From: a virus
Reading direction: 5' to 3' (one strand)
Length of the DNA stretch: 23,883 nt
IMG/VR virus record: IMGVR_UViG_3300023192_000225
Coordinates: 1-23,883 of that record
The translations under genes were made by a program, and so were the position numbers. Below the pieces are notes generated by a model that was not told the DNA's origin, searched no databases, and saw nothing but the letters and a program-made list of their open reading frames with translations. Every line of letters begins with the position of its first letter. The stretch's first letter is position 1. This document shows positions 1 through 7,461 of this stretch, piece after piece.

Positions 1-126
1 GAGCTTGAGACGCGGACGGGAAACATCACGTTTTCGCGCTTCTATGACTTCGAGAACTACCGGAGAGACCTTGAGGAAACCGGAGAACTGTCGCTCGACG
101 AGGTCAGAAGCAGATATGGTCTCTAG
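1..126 (+). CDS. C-terminal end of an upstream gene (partial)
   Basis: The first reading frame is open from the window edge to a TAG at 124-126 and encodes 41 residues, rich in charged residues (Glu, Arg, Asp), ending in VRSRYGL. The start lies outside the window. The string FYDFENYRRDLEETGEL has the aromatic-acidic-aromatic then RDL pattern seen near the end of ArdA-type antirestriction proteins, but the match is far too short to name it. A terminator follows about 100 bases downstream, so this gene probably closes the previous transcription unit. Confidence 0.6.
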   Translation, partial: ELETRTGNITFSRFYDFENYRRDLEETGELSLDEVRSRYGL

Positions 127-231
127 TTGTGCGATTTAGGTTCCTTGATATTCAATCAGTGTGTTATTGTTGTCGCTAGTCGTTAATCTGGCCATGGGAT
201 TCTCCTGTGTCTTGGTTTTCGATTCTTTGGG

Positions 232-280
232 AGACCATCAGCGGTTGCCAGGCTAAGCTTTCGCTGGTGGTCTTTTTTAT
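232..280 (+). terminator. Rho-independent terminator
   Basis: The left arm AGACCATCAGCG (232-243) pairs with CGCTGGTGGTCT (262-273) over 12 bp with one G-T wobble. The loop is 18 nt, and a run of T follows directly on the + strand (273-278). On the minus strand no T run follows, so the terminator is directional and would end transcripts of the upstream gene. Confidence 0.8.
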
Positions 281-305
281 TTCTGGTTAGGGTAGGACCT
301 GGGAT

Positions 306-395
306 ATGAGGGATGAGGATGACCCTGTCCTGATCGAGCCTGCACCGATGGGATATATTCGTCAGATAAGGAATAGGCGGAAGCAGAGAAGTTAG
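306..395 (+). CDS. Possible 29-residue basic peptide
   Basis: ATG at 306 opens a 29-codon frame ending in TAG at 393-395. GGTAGGA at 291-297 could serve as ribosome binding site with 8 nt spacing. The peptide starts acidic (RDEDD) and ends strongly basic (RNRRKQRS). It sits between the terminator and the 9-bp repeat array. The frame one base back stays open from 377 to 536 through the repeats, reading VATQS three times, so this could be the 5' part of a frameshifted gene. It may equally be chance; I recognise no homologue. Confidence 0.25.
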   Translation: MRDEDDPVLIEPAPMGYIRQIRNRRKQRS

Positions 396-404
396 GAGCG
401 GAGT

Positions 405-496
405 TTGCGACGCAGTCGGAATCAGTTGCGACGCAGTCTGGCTTAGTTGCGACGCAGTCTGTGCCTGAGCGTCGCAACGCGTCGCAAGCGTCGCAA
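405..496. repeat. Six-copy 9-bp repeat array, three direct then three inverted
   Basis: TTGCGACGC begins at 405, 426 and 447, an exact 21-bp period, with the longer unit TTGCGACGCAGTC conserved each time. Its reverse complement GCGTCGCAA then begins at 469, 479 and 488, at roughly 9-10 bp spacing. I found no other copy in the window. The 21-bp period equals two helical turns, so the direct copies would face the same side of the DNA. This suggests a multimeric DNA-binding protein site: packaging initiation (cos/pac-like) next to the terminase genes, an operator, or replication iterons. Confidence 0.75.
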
Positions 497-525
497 AAAT
501 CCCCTACTAATCTAAAAGAGGTTTT

Positions 526-987
526 ATGGCAGAGATAACGCCAGCTACTCTCGAAGACATCGATTACATCTGTCATTTGCAGAGGATCGAAGCTAACCGT
601 CAGGATTCTATCGGGTTTCTTCCCCGGATAGCTTATGAGAAGGAGGTAATCAACCGTGGCCGTGGGTTGTTGCTCATTGGTCGAGAGAATAATGATGAGG
701 TTGGGTTCATCTATGCGACCAGGAACACCTCTGGGATCACACGGATCCAGCAAGTATCGGTTCAGGATGATGCCCGTAGGCTGGAGATCGGGACGGTTCT
801 GGTCGATGCGGTGACTGACCCTAATGATTGGTTGATGACGTTGCGTTGCCGGGAGAATCTGCCGTCGGTAAGTTTCTGGAAAGACCTTGGCTTCACTGTT
901 GAGAGTATCGATGAGACACCTACGGTACGGAAGCAGAGGGTTCTCGGGTTTCAGAAGGTCATTGGTGGGTTATGGAAGGGAGGATAG
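526..987 (+). CDS. GNAT-fold acetyltransferase-like protein
   Basis: A 153-residue protein with the layout of Gcn5-related N-acetyltransferases: an N-terminal ATLEDIDYICHLQR helix, a central strand GLLLIGRENNDEVGFIYA, then motif A as QVSVQDDARRLEIGTVLVDA (about residues 75-94), and a motif B-like FWKDLGF near residue 120. The acetyl-CoA loop usually reads R/Q-x-x-G-x-G/A; here the first Gly is replaced by Glu (RRLEIGT), so cofactor binding may be altered. Start ATG 526 follows AGAGG at 517-521. The stop abuts the next ATG, and the final Gly-Gly codons carry the next gene's ribosome binding site. The substrate is unknown; position next to terminase suggests a phage DNA- or host-modifying role, which is inference. 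Confidence 0.65.
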   Translation: MAEITPATLEDIDYICHLQRIEANRQDSIGFLPRIAYEKEVINRGRGLLLIGRENNDEVGFIYATRNTSGITRIQQVSVQDDARRLEIGTVLVDAVTDPNDWLMTLRCRENLPSVSFWKDLGFTVESIDETPTVRKQRVLGFQKVIGGLWKGG

Positions 988-1446
988 ATGGTTAGTGGGC
1001 TTGGGATTGACGGGAACTGGGTCGGGATAAAGGATGGTGACCCTCGGGGTATCGGTATATTCAAGCGTCACTATTCGGCACGGAGTTACCGGGACAACCG
1101 TAGAAGGACATTGTTCGTTGGCCCTGGTGAGAAGATGGTCTTACTCACAGTCACGAATGATGCTCTTTTTGTTTGGAGGAAGTTCATCAGTGACAATGGT
1201 CAGGACGGGGTTAACTGTTCTATCTTCAGGAATGAGGGGCCGGTCCTGTCCAGTGACTTGATCCGTGAGGCAGAGGAATTGGCCTGGGATCGGTGGCCGG
1301 ACGAGCGGTTATTCACCTATGTCTGGGATAAGAAGATAGAGAGTGTCAACCCTGGCTACTGTTTTAAGATGGCTGGGTGGAATGTCTGTGGACGGACGAA
1401 GGTGAACGACCTCACGATACTTGAGAAGTTACCGATGGGAGGATAG
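988..1446 (+). CDS. GNAT-fold protein resembling Mom-type DNA modification proteins
   Basis: 152 residues. Conserved-looking blocks are FKRHYSARSYRDNRRR, FVGPGEKMVLLT, NDALFVWRKF, NCSIFRNEG, LSSDLIREAEELAWDRWP, and NPGYCFKMAGWNVCG near the end. The last block corresponds to GNAT motif B (Asn, aromatic, then A-G-W). This pattern is a widespread phage family; similarity to Mom-type GNAT proteins, which modify adenine in phage DNA, is from memory and not proven. ATG 988 directly follows the previous TAG with GGGAGG in the previous gene's last codons, and the next gene (terminase) starts in the same way. It is therefore probably translated together with terminase. Alternative: another GNAT-fold enzyme with a protein or small-molecule substrate. 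Confidence 0.6.
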   Translation: MVSGLGIDGNWVGIKDGDPRGIGIFKRHYSARSYRDNRRRTLFVGPGEKMVLLTVTNDALFVWRKFISDNGQDGVNCSIFRNEGPVLSSDLIREAEELAWDRWPDERLFTYVWDKKIESVNPGYCFKMAGWNVCGRTKVNDLTILEKLPMGG

Positions 1447-2997
1447 ATGATCGATATCGAAGCGTTGGGGTTGAGTAAGGAAGAGAAGGTCCAGGTAGCG
1501 ATGTTAGCTGGGCATGAGAGGGCGAAACGGTCATTTGCGAGGTTCGTGCCTTATGTGAAGATATCGGTGAGTGGGGAGGGGATGGTTCCGCTGTTGGAGT
1601 GGGACCATATAAAGACATTGAACCGGGTGCTTATGGAGAGTAAGCGTCTGGTGTTGGCGAAGAGCCGTCAGTTAGGGATAACGACTGATCTGTCGGCTTT
1701 TGGTCTGTGGCATGCGATGTTCACGCCCCAGGCGTTGGTGCTTTATTTCAGTAAGGGGGAGCGGGACGCGTGGGAGTTCCTGGCGAAGAGTCGGAACACA
1801 TATAAGAATTTGCCGGAGGGGTTGCAGGAGCCTCTGGGGGAGGGTACGGAGTTCCCGAATAACCGGGAGCAGATGAGTTTCGCCAACGGGGGCCGGATAC
1901 TGACGCTGCCGAGTACCGAGACTGCGGGGCGGGGTCTGAACCCAACTTTGGTGGTGATGGATGAGGCTGATTTTCACGAATATCTCGACTCTGCGTACAA
2001 TTCTGTGAAGCCGGGGCTGGACGACAATGACGGGCATTTGATACTGACTAGTACCGTCAATCCGCATAAGGCGCGGAGCCTATTTCAAGACCTTTACAAG
2101 TTGGCGCCGCTGAACGGGTTCACAAAGTTGTATTTTGGGTGGAGGTCTAGACCGGAACGGGACGACACTTGGTACAAGAAGACCAAGGCTGAGTACATGG
2201 ACCAGGCGCTCTTCCAGAAGGAGCATTCTGAGACTGAGGCCGAGGCATTCGCGCCGGCCGCAGGGATCGCGGCCTTCAATCTGACCAGACTTACGGCGCT
2301 TCAGGGACAGACGAAGCCGCCGATATTGCAGATCCCTGTAGGGGTAACGACGGCGAACATCTATCAGGACTTCATCGCACTTCCAAACCAGAGGTACATG
2401 GCTGGGACCGACCCGTCCCACGGTGTTGGGGGTCATGGGGACGATGGGGTGACCGTCATCATGCATATGAACACCGGGGCGGTGGTCGCAGACATAAAGA
2501 CGAATACGGTGCCACCCGACCAGTTGGCAATAGCGTCGATGGAGTTATTGGAGAGGTATAAGAACCCCATCTGGGCTATCGAGGACAACGAGTGGGGGAT
2601 ACTGGCTATCAGGACGGCCCAGGCCATGCGGTATCGACACCTTTATCATCGGGACGACGGCAATAAGGTGGGTTGGCACACCGATGAGCGGTCAAGGAAC
2701 GTGCTGTGGGGGGACTTGAGAGAAGCAATCGAGACAGGACAACTCACCATCTTCAATGAGGACGGGTTGGCCCAGTTCTTCGAGGTCATATATAGGGAGA
2801 GAAGGGAAGGCAGGGTACGGATCGAGGCCCGGTCAGGGGGTCATGACGACTACCCGGTGGCCGTTGGCATCGCCTGGCAGATGCGGATGCACACCAGGAT
2901 AGCCCGGAGTTCCGGGGGAGCCTTATCCGCGGCGGGAGTGGGCGACAATGGTACTTGGGGTAGTATAATGCAGACTACATCTGGTAGGCGGTGGTAA
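1447..2997 (+). CDS. terL: Terminase large subunit (packaging ATPase-nuclease)
   Basis: 516 residues, a normal length for TerL. ATPase domain: Walker A variant AKSRQLGITT at residues 71-80, Walker B VVMDEAD at 169-175, coupling motif LTSTVNP near 200-206. Nuclease domain of RNase H fold: first acidic residue in AGTDPSHG (Asp322), a second acidic cluster in WAIEDNEWG (Glu379/Asp380) and a third in GGHDDYPVA (Asp467/Asp468). It translocates DNA into the prohead through the portal and cuts concatemers. ATG 1447 abuts the preceding TAG with GGGAGG at 1437-1442. The portal gene follows after one base. No small terminase is recognisable next to it. Confidence 0.95.
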   Translation: MIDIEALGLSKEEKVQVAMLAGHERAKRSFARFVPYVKISVSGEGMVPLLEWDHIKTLNRVLMESKRLVLAKSRQLGITTDLSAFGLWHAMFTPQALVLYFSKGERDAWEFLAKSRNTYKNLPEGLQEPLGEGTEFPNNREQMSFANGGRILTLPSTETAGRGLNPTLVVMDEADFHEYLDSAYNSVKPGLDDNDGHLILTSTVNPHKARSLFQDLYKLAPLNGFTKLYFGWRSRPERDDTWYKKTKAEYMDQALFQKEHSETEAEAFAPAAGIAAFNLTRLTALQGQTKPPILQIPVGVTTANIYQDFIALPNQRYMAGTDPSHGVGGHGDDGVTVIMHMNTGAVVADIKTNTVPPDQLAIASMELLERYKNPIWAIEDNEWGILAIRTAQAMRYRHLYHRDDGNKVGWHTDERSRNVLWGDLREAIETGQLTIFNEDGLAQFFEVIYRERREGRVRIEARSGGHDDYPVAVGIAWQMRMHTRIARSSGGALSAAGVGDNGTWGSIMQTTSGRRW

Positions 2998-2998
2998 T

Positions 2999-4819
2999 AT
3001 GCCCCAAGATATGAAACCGACGGCTAATTCTGTCACTACGGCGCGAAAACAACTGCAAGACCTATGGTCGAACTGCCACGGTAAGTGGGAACAGGTAGAC
3101 AGTTATTACAACCGGACGTTCCAGGTCTGGCCCGAGGGGTTGGACCGGCCCGGTTGGTATCGCCCCATGAGGGCAAGGAGCATAATCGACCATGCCGTGG
3201 ACCGGCAGTTGGCCCACGAACCGACCATTCACCGGGAGCCGGTAGGACAGGGCGAAGAACACCAGAAGAAGGCGGACAAGGTCGAACCAGCGCTCCGGGC
3301 TATCATGAGACATGTAGCCCTAGAGGAGATCTCGCTCCCCTGGAAGCAGGCAGCCAAGCACCTGATGCTCTACGGGTACGCGGTCATTGAAGACGGTCTT
3401 GACTCGGTGGTCATGAACAAACGGCGGGACAAACCCACCAAGAAACGTAGTGAGGCCGCCGAGGACTATGCCACCAGGGTGAGGTTGTGGGAGAACTTGA
3501 GACGCTCGATGGTGCCCTTCCGCACCCGGACGCCCCACCCGGCAAGGGTGCTGATGGACCCAACCAGGAAACGCCCGAACATGGCTATAAAGCACACTTA
3601 TCGTTTGGCCGGCGACCTATATGACCTAACTTATGCCCGTTCTCAGGGACGGAGGAAAGGCCGGGACGTAGAGGTGGAGGTCTTTGAGCGGGATAACCCC
3701 CAGGAGATGATACTAACCGATGAGTTCTGGTCCGAGAACTGGCACGGCATGTTTACCTCCACAGGTGACCAGCTCTTCGTGGAACCAAACACCTGGGGCT
3801 TCGTGCCCTTCTCCCACGCCTTCGCCGGTTACGGGAGCGAACCTACCCAGATGGAGAATATCGACCCCTCTTATATGGCGGTGGGGCTCTTAGACCACGC
3901 GATGGAAGACCTTTTGGCCCAGGCACAGGAGGCTGCGGCTAGACATAACGCGGTGATTGACGCCGCCTTCAACCCGATGGTCACCACCGGAGATGCGGCC
4001 GAACTCCAACAGCAACTCGCCCGAGGCGATATCCTTGAGGGACAACGGGGCGAGTACTTCAGACTGGAGATGCAACAGCTCCCACGCTGGATGTTCGAGT
4101 CCGAACAGTGGATAGACCGGGACCTGGATATGGGTACTTATAACCGTTCTGTGGCTGGTATACGGGAGCAGGGCGTTTCGACCGTGGGTCAACAAGCGAT
4201 ACTTTCAACTTCTGCTGACCGGAAATTCATCGCTCCGTCGGTACAACTCCAACACCTAGCAAGCGTGTCCACCGGGCATATACTCCAACTTATAGATGTA
4301 CTCGACCTAGACTTGAAGGTCGAAGGCCATGAGATACGACCCTCTGACTTAGAAGGTGAGTACTCGGTGAACGTGAAGTTCGAGTTGATCGACCCGGTAC
4401 TCCAGATGCAGAACCGGGAGATGGGGCTCCGTGAGGTCCAGCAGGGACTTAAATCGAAGCAGACCTACTGGAGCGCCGATGCCAAGTTGGAAGACGCTAC
4501 TGGCGAGGAGGCAAGGCTCCTTCGGGACATGATCCGCGCTCAGCCCGAAGTCATAAAGATACTCGCAGCGGCGGTAGCACGGGAAGACGGCATCTCTCAG
4601 ATGCTCCAAGATATGGAAGATGAGACTGCCGCAGCGGCCGCCGGCCAGGGGCCCCCGGTGGGTGGTGTGGGTGATCCCCGTGGTGGTGGGGACCCCCTGG
4701 CCGGCCTAGTAGCACCCCCGAGCCCCAACCAGGCTGGGGGCGGGGTACAGGAACTGAACAAGGCACTGACACCAAACGTGTTCAACCCTGACCGTAGAGG
4801 GACACAATTAGCGGGGTAA
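2999..4819 (+). CDS. Portal protein
   Basis: 606 residues. Supporting features are the position immediately after terminase and a typical portal N-terminal half, including RPMRARSIIDHAVDRQLAHE (residues 56-75), a helical KQAAKHLMLYGYAVIEDG stretch near 116-133 and TPHPARVLMDP. A long helical region near residues 300-430 fits the stem and wing. The last ~70 residues are low-complexity, rich in Gly, Pro and Ala, and probably disordered. The protein forms the dodecameric DNA entry ring at one capsid vertex, docks terminase and later the tail or neck. ATG 2999 lies one base after the terminase TAA (TAATATG), the same junction used to start the next gene at 4821. Confidence 0.88.
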   Translation: MPQDMKPTANSVTTARKQLQDLWSNCHGKWEQVDSYYNRTFQVWPEGLDRPGWYRPMRARSIIDHAVDRQLAHEPTIHREPVGQGEEHQKKADKVEPALRAIMRHVALEEISLPWKQAAKHLMLYGYAVIEDGLDSVVMNKRRDKPTKKRSEAAEDYATRVRLWENLRRSMVPFRTRTPHPARVLMDPTRKRPNMAIKHTYRLAGDLYDLTYARSQGRRKGRDVEVEVFERDNPQEMILTDEFWSENWHGMFTSTGDQLFVEPNTWGFVPFSHAFAGYGSEPTQMENIDPSYMAVGLLDHAMEDLLAQAQEAAARHNAVIDAAFNPMVTTGDAAELQQQLARGDILEGQRGEYFRLEMQQLPRWMFESEQWIDRDLDMGTYNRSVAGIREQGVSTVGQQAILSTSADRKFIAPSVQLQHLASVSTGHILQLIDVLDLDLKVEGHEIRPSDLEGEYSVNVKFELIDPVLQMQNREMGLREVQQGLKSKQTYWSADAKLEDATGEEARLLRDMIRAQPEVIKILAAAVAREDGISQMLQDMEDETAAAAAGQGPPVGGVGDPRGGGDPLAGLVAPPSPNQAGGGVQELNKALTPNVFNPDRRGTQLAG

Positions 4820-4820
4820 T

Positions 4821-5099
4821 ATGCCAGAAAATACTAGTTTTTTTACTAAGGTCGTTCAAGAGGTAGCCGGGGAACTGGCTACTTTGAGGAAGAACACCAA
4901 AGAGGGTATCCCTCTGATGAAGAAGAGCGTGACCAGGCGGGACGCGCAGAACCGCATCCACGCCATGTCACCAGAACAGAGGCAGCAGTTCATCGATAAG
5001 AACGGCATCGATGAGGTCATGCGTATCCTAGGGGATGACCTACCCCCGATACCCACACAGGCACCGCAACCAGGCACACTCCCACTGAATATCGGCTAG
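4821..5099 (+). CDS. Small hypothetical protein after portal
   Basis: 92 residues, not recognised. The N-terminal two thirds are helical and basic (EGIPLMKKSVTRRDAQNR), then MSPEQRQQFIDKNGIDEVMRIL forms a helix-turn-helix-like acidic block. The last 25 residues are Pro-rich (DDLPPIPTQAPQPG). ATG 4821 follows the portal stop by one base. Position between portal and the giant virion proteins suggests a head or neck accessory protein, which is context only. Confidence 0.7.
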   Translation: MPENTSFFTKVVQEVAGELATLRKNTKEGIPLMKKSVTRRDAQNRIHAMSPEQRQQFIDKNGIDEVMRILGDDLPPIPTQAPQPGTLPLNIG

Positions 5100-5109
5100 A
5101 GGTAACGAG

Positions 5110-7461
5110 ATGGCACAGGATAATGACCTGAGACTACGGTATGGTACCTGGGAGCAATATCTTAATGGTCGATGGAACGAAGCTTCTGATGCTACTCAGC
5201 GGTGGCTATCGGACCGATATGTCGGGGTGAGGGGTACGGGCAACGCCCAGAGTTTTGAAAATATCGGATACCCAGAAACCACCACCAAGCGATATACGTC
5301 TAGAGATGAATTTAGGACTAGTCTGATCGCAGCTAAAGAGAAAGGGGATCTCACTGGTCCGCGTGACAAGTCACAAAAAAAGAGTTTTAGAGAGCGTTTC
5401 TTAGAAGCCTGGGCTGACTGGTCTGATCAACCTTGGCCGCCATACATAGAGGGTCAAGCTGAGTTTGGGCTTGACGGAAGAGTCGTCGGCCCCTTCATGG
5501 AGTATTTTGAAGCGCTTGACGCAGACAATAGAGAGCCGCAGAGTTTTACGCTAGATAACGACGAGGTCTACACCATCCTGCCGGGTGGCAAGGTCATCAA
5601 AGAAGGGACGAAAGACCCTGAGACTGGCGAACTGATCAAAACACCAGGCTCTTCCGAAGTCTTTGTCGCGGAGGATGGTCGTAGTTATATAAGGCAGCCA
5701 GACGGTACAACGGAGCTGGTGCCAGGCGAAGGGAAGCTCGAATGGAACCAAAGACTGGGGCGTTACATAATCCGGCAACCGGACGGCACCCTCCAGTTCG
5801 GACCCGATCCAACCCAAGATGCCAAGATAAAGACCGACTCCTCTGGGCGTCAGTACATAACCCAGCCTGACGGCACCATCCAGTATCTAGACCGAGAGTT
5901 CGAGCCTGGAGTTATCCAGAAGGAAGGTTACGACCTACTTCAGCAGCCCAGTGGTGCGCTCTCCCAGTTGGCGCCGTTACCAGAAGAAGCTGGCGTGGAA
6001 ACCATCGGCGGGATACAGTTCATCAAGACGACTTCCGGCGAACTCGTACCGCTCGATAACGTGCTGAAGAAGATGAAAGCGAACATGGTCGTCACGGGGG
6101 ACTACACGGGTGCGGCCGCGGTACATGCCTGGGAAACCCGTCCTTCCAACCAGGAATACTTCGACAGGATGCTCCAGTATGTGAACGCGCCGGCCGACCA
6201 GTTGCTGGTATCTGCCATCGCCCGTGGTCAGGGACTGGTATCACCGCCACCCGAAGAGACAATCCAGCGCATCGGTCCACCACCCGAATACCTGACCGAA
6301 GCCTTCAATATGCTCCGCGATCAGATGCGGATGGGCCTACCAAAAGGCACCGAGTCCTTCGCCGAGACGATGGCTAATCATGCCGCAGAACTTCAGAACG
6401 AGTCCCTAGCACTGGACAATGACGCTAAACGGCAAAATATCGAGGACACTGCCCAAGCGGCTTCGGATACTCATGAAGCTGCGGTTGTCGCTCTCCAGGG
6501 ATCTTCGGATACCGTGGACTTCAGTGCCGCTAATAGTGAGATGGACCTGAATCTACGCCTCAATCCTCCTGATGACGACGATACCCCGGTTGACCCAACG
6601 CCGGTTACAGAAGAGCAAGTTATCAGCCCTCCTCCACAAGCATATGTATCAGAAGAGGCCGAGGAGCAAGTTATCAGCCTCGCTCCACAAACATATGTAT
6701 CTGAAGAAGCAGGGGAGCAAGTTGACCCTCTTACCTTTGAAGAAGCCGTTCAATCTCTGCAAGCAGAAGGCTCGGCTGGGACAGTATTTGCTCAGCCAGA
6801 GACAGAGCCTCTTACACCACAACAATATGTTTCTGAAGAAACTATCACCCCCGAACCAGAACCGATGATGACAACCCAAGAAGCCCTGGCAAGTTTCGGT
6901 GTCTCTGGCTCACAGCTTGGTAGCTATGCTGGAGTTAATGAACCAAGTCCTGCTATGTCAACTGACGTTTGGGATACATCCAATGAAGATGACTTGTTTG
7001 CCGGAGGCGGAATCTACGATGACAACACGGCCATCGTCGGTGAATCAGGGCCGGAACTAGCTATCTTCCCTCGTGGCACCGAGATAGTGCCATTAGATAG
7101 AAGGATGAGCCCCGTTCAGGCCAGCCGGTTACGCCGCCGTGGTGTCCGGGGGATGGCAGAGGGCGGCATCGTGTTCGACAACCCGTTAGATAATCCGCTG
7201 CCGTTGGGTATCCGCCAGTTGCAGGCTGGACGCTCGTTGGGCGCTCCCAGAGGTCAACTACTCCGCACGGCTGGTATCGCGCTCCCGTCTGCTCAGGCCC
7301 GGAGAAGGATGCTCCCTAGTGAGAGGGAAGCTTTCGCAGGTCTTGGCCGCATGGCCGGCATACCCGTAGCCGAGTTCCAGCAGGAACTCGGTATCACTAC
7401 CCCATCCGGTGCGCCGAGGACTGGCAGTGCAAGGATGCTGCCTCTCTCATTGAGAAGATAG
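5110..7461 (+). CDS. Large repeat-containing virion protein (internal or tail-associated)
   Basis: 783 residues. The N-terminus is charged and helical. At 191-283 there are three clear RxYIxQPDGT units (starting near 191, 218 and 247) and a degenerate fourth near 274, about 27-29 residues apart, likely small beta repeats. Residues 390-465 are helical. Residues 502-535 carry two 17-residue EQVIS...YVSEEA repeats in an acidic, Pro-rich disordered region, with a YVSEE echo at 573. Near the end GGGIYDDNTAIVGESGPEL and FPRGTEIVPL (632-662) match a motif common in the C-termini of phage tape-measure and other virion proteins. The C-terminal 120 residues are basic. ATG 5110 follows AGAGG with 7 nt spacing. 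It most likely is an internal or ejected protein; it is short and helix-poor for a tape measure. Confidence 0.75.
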   Translation: MAQDNDLRLRYGTWEQYLNGRWNEASDATQRWLSDRYVGVRGTGNAQSFENIGYPETTTKRYTSRDEFRTSLIAAKEKGDLTGPRDKSQKKSFRERFLEAWADWSDQPWPPYIEGQAEFGLDGRVVGPFMEYFEALDADNREPQSFTLDNDEVYTILPGGKVIKEGTKDPETGELIKTPGSSEVFVAEDGRSYIRQPDGTTELVPGEGKLEWNQRLGRYIIRQPDGTLQFGPDPTQDAKIKTDSSGRQYITQPDGTIQYLDREFEPGVIQKEGYDLLQQPSGALSQLAPLPEEAGVETIGGIQFIKTTSGELVPLDNVLKKMKANMVVTGDYTGAAAVHAWETRPSNQEYFDRMLQYVNAPADQLLVSAIARGQGLVSPPPEETIQRIGPPPEYLTEAFNMLRDQMRMGLPKGTESFAETMANHAAELQNESLALDNDAKRQNIEDTAQAASDTHEAAVVALQGSSDTVDFSAANSEMDLNLRLNPPDDDDTPVDPTPVTEEQVISPPPQAYVSEEAEEQVISLAPQTYVSEEAGEQVDPLTFEEAVQSLQAEGSAGTVFAQPETEPLTPQQYVSEETITPEPEPMMTTQEALASFGVSGSQLGSYAGVNEPSPAMSTDVWDTSNEDDLFAGGGIYDDNTAIVGESGPELAIFPRGTEIVPLDRRMSPVQASRLRRRGVRGMAEGGIVFDNPLDNPLPLGIRQLQAGRSLGAPRGQLLRTAGIALPSAQARRRMLPSEREAFAGLGRMAGIPVAEFQQELGITTPSGAPRTGSARMLPLSLRR
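6613..6720 (+). repeat. 51-bp in-frame tandem repeat
   Basis: GAGCAAGTTATCAGCC begins at 6613 and again at 6664, and GAGCAAGTT recurs at 6715, giving an exact 51-bp (17-codon) period with two full copies and the start of a third. It lies in the acidic, Pro-rich linker of the 783-residue protein. A weaker copy of the YVSEE part appears near 6820. The unit likely expands and contracts by slippage or unequal recombination. Confidence 0.85.

Larger units (their letters stand above)
127..525. other. Intergenic control region between two modules
   Basis: About 400 bases without a convincing long gene. In order it holds a stretch at 127-230 in which I see no clear promoter, a rho-independent terminator at 232-280, a possible 29-codon ORF at 306-395, and a cluster of six 9-bp repeats at 405-496. 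The ribosome binding site of the next gene is the AGAGG at 517-521. It separates the upstream unit from the packaging operon and is the most likely place for regulatory or packaging-recognition sites. Confidence 0.6.

Noticed and set aside
405-496. CRISPR-like array
   Set aside because: Repeats are only 9-13 bp, spacers are 8 bp or absent, and the second half is inverted; no cas genes.
377-536. Open + frame through the repeats reading VATQS three times
   Set aside because: No usable start codon before a late GTG, a stop immediately upstream, and the inverted repeats suggest a DNA-level function; kept only as an alternative explanation.
277-753. 158-codon minus-strand ORF across the repeat array
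   Set aside because: It overlaps the well-supported GNAT gene at 526 and its only notable feature (DCVAT repeats) is the reverse reading of the 9-bp DNA repeats; no ribosome binding site seen.
1672-2067. Long minus-strand ORFs opposite terminase and portal
   Set aside because: Arg/Pro/Leu-rich shadow translations of strongly supported + strand genes.
6572-6868. 98-codon + ORF in another frame inside the 783-residue gene
   Set aside because: Its repeats are just the 51-bp DNA repeat read out of frame; Lys/Ser/His-rich, no ribosome binding site.
5110-7461. Calling the 783-residue protein the tape measure
   Set aside because: Only the C-terminal motif fits; the protein lacks long hydrophobic helices and lies before the capsid gene rather than among tail genes.
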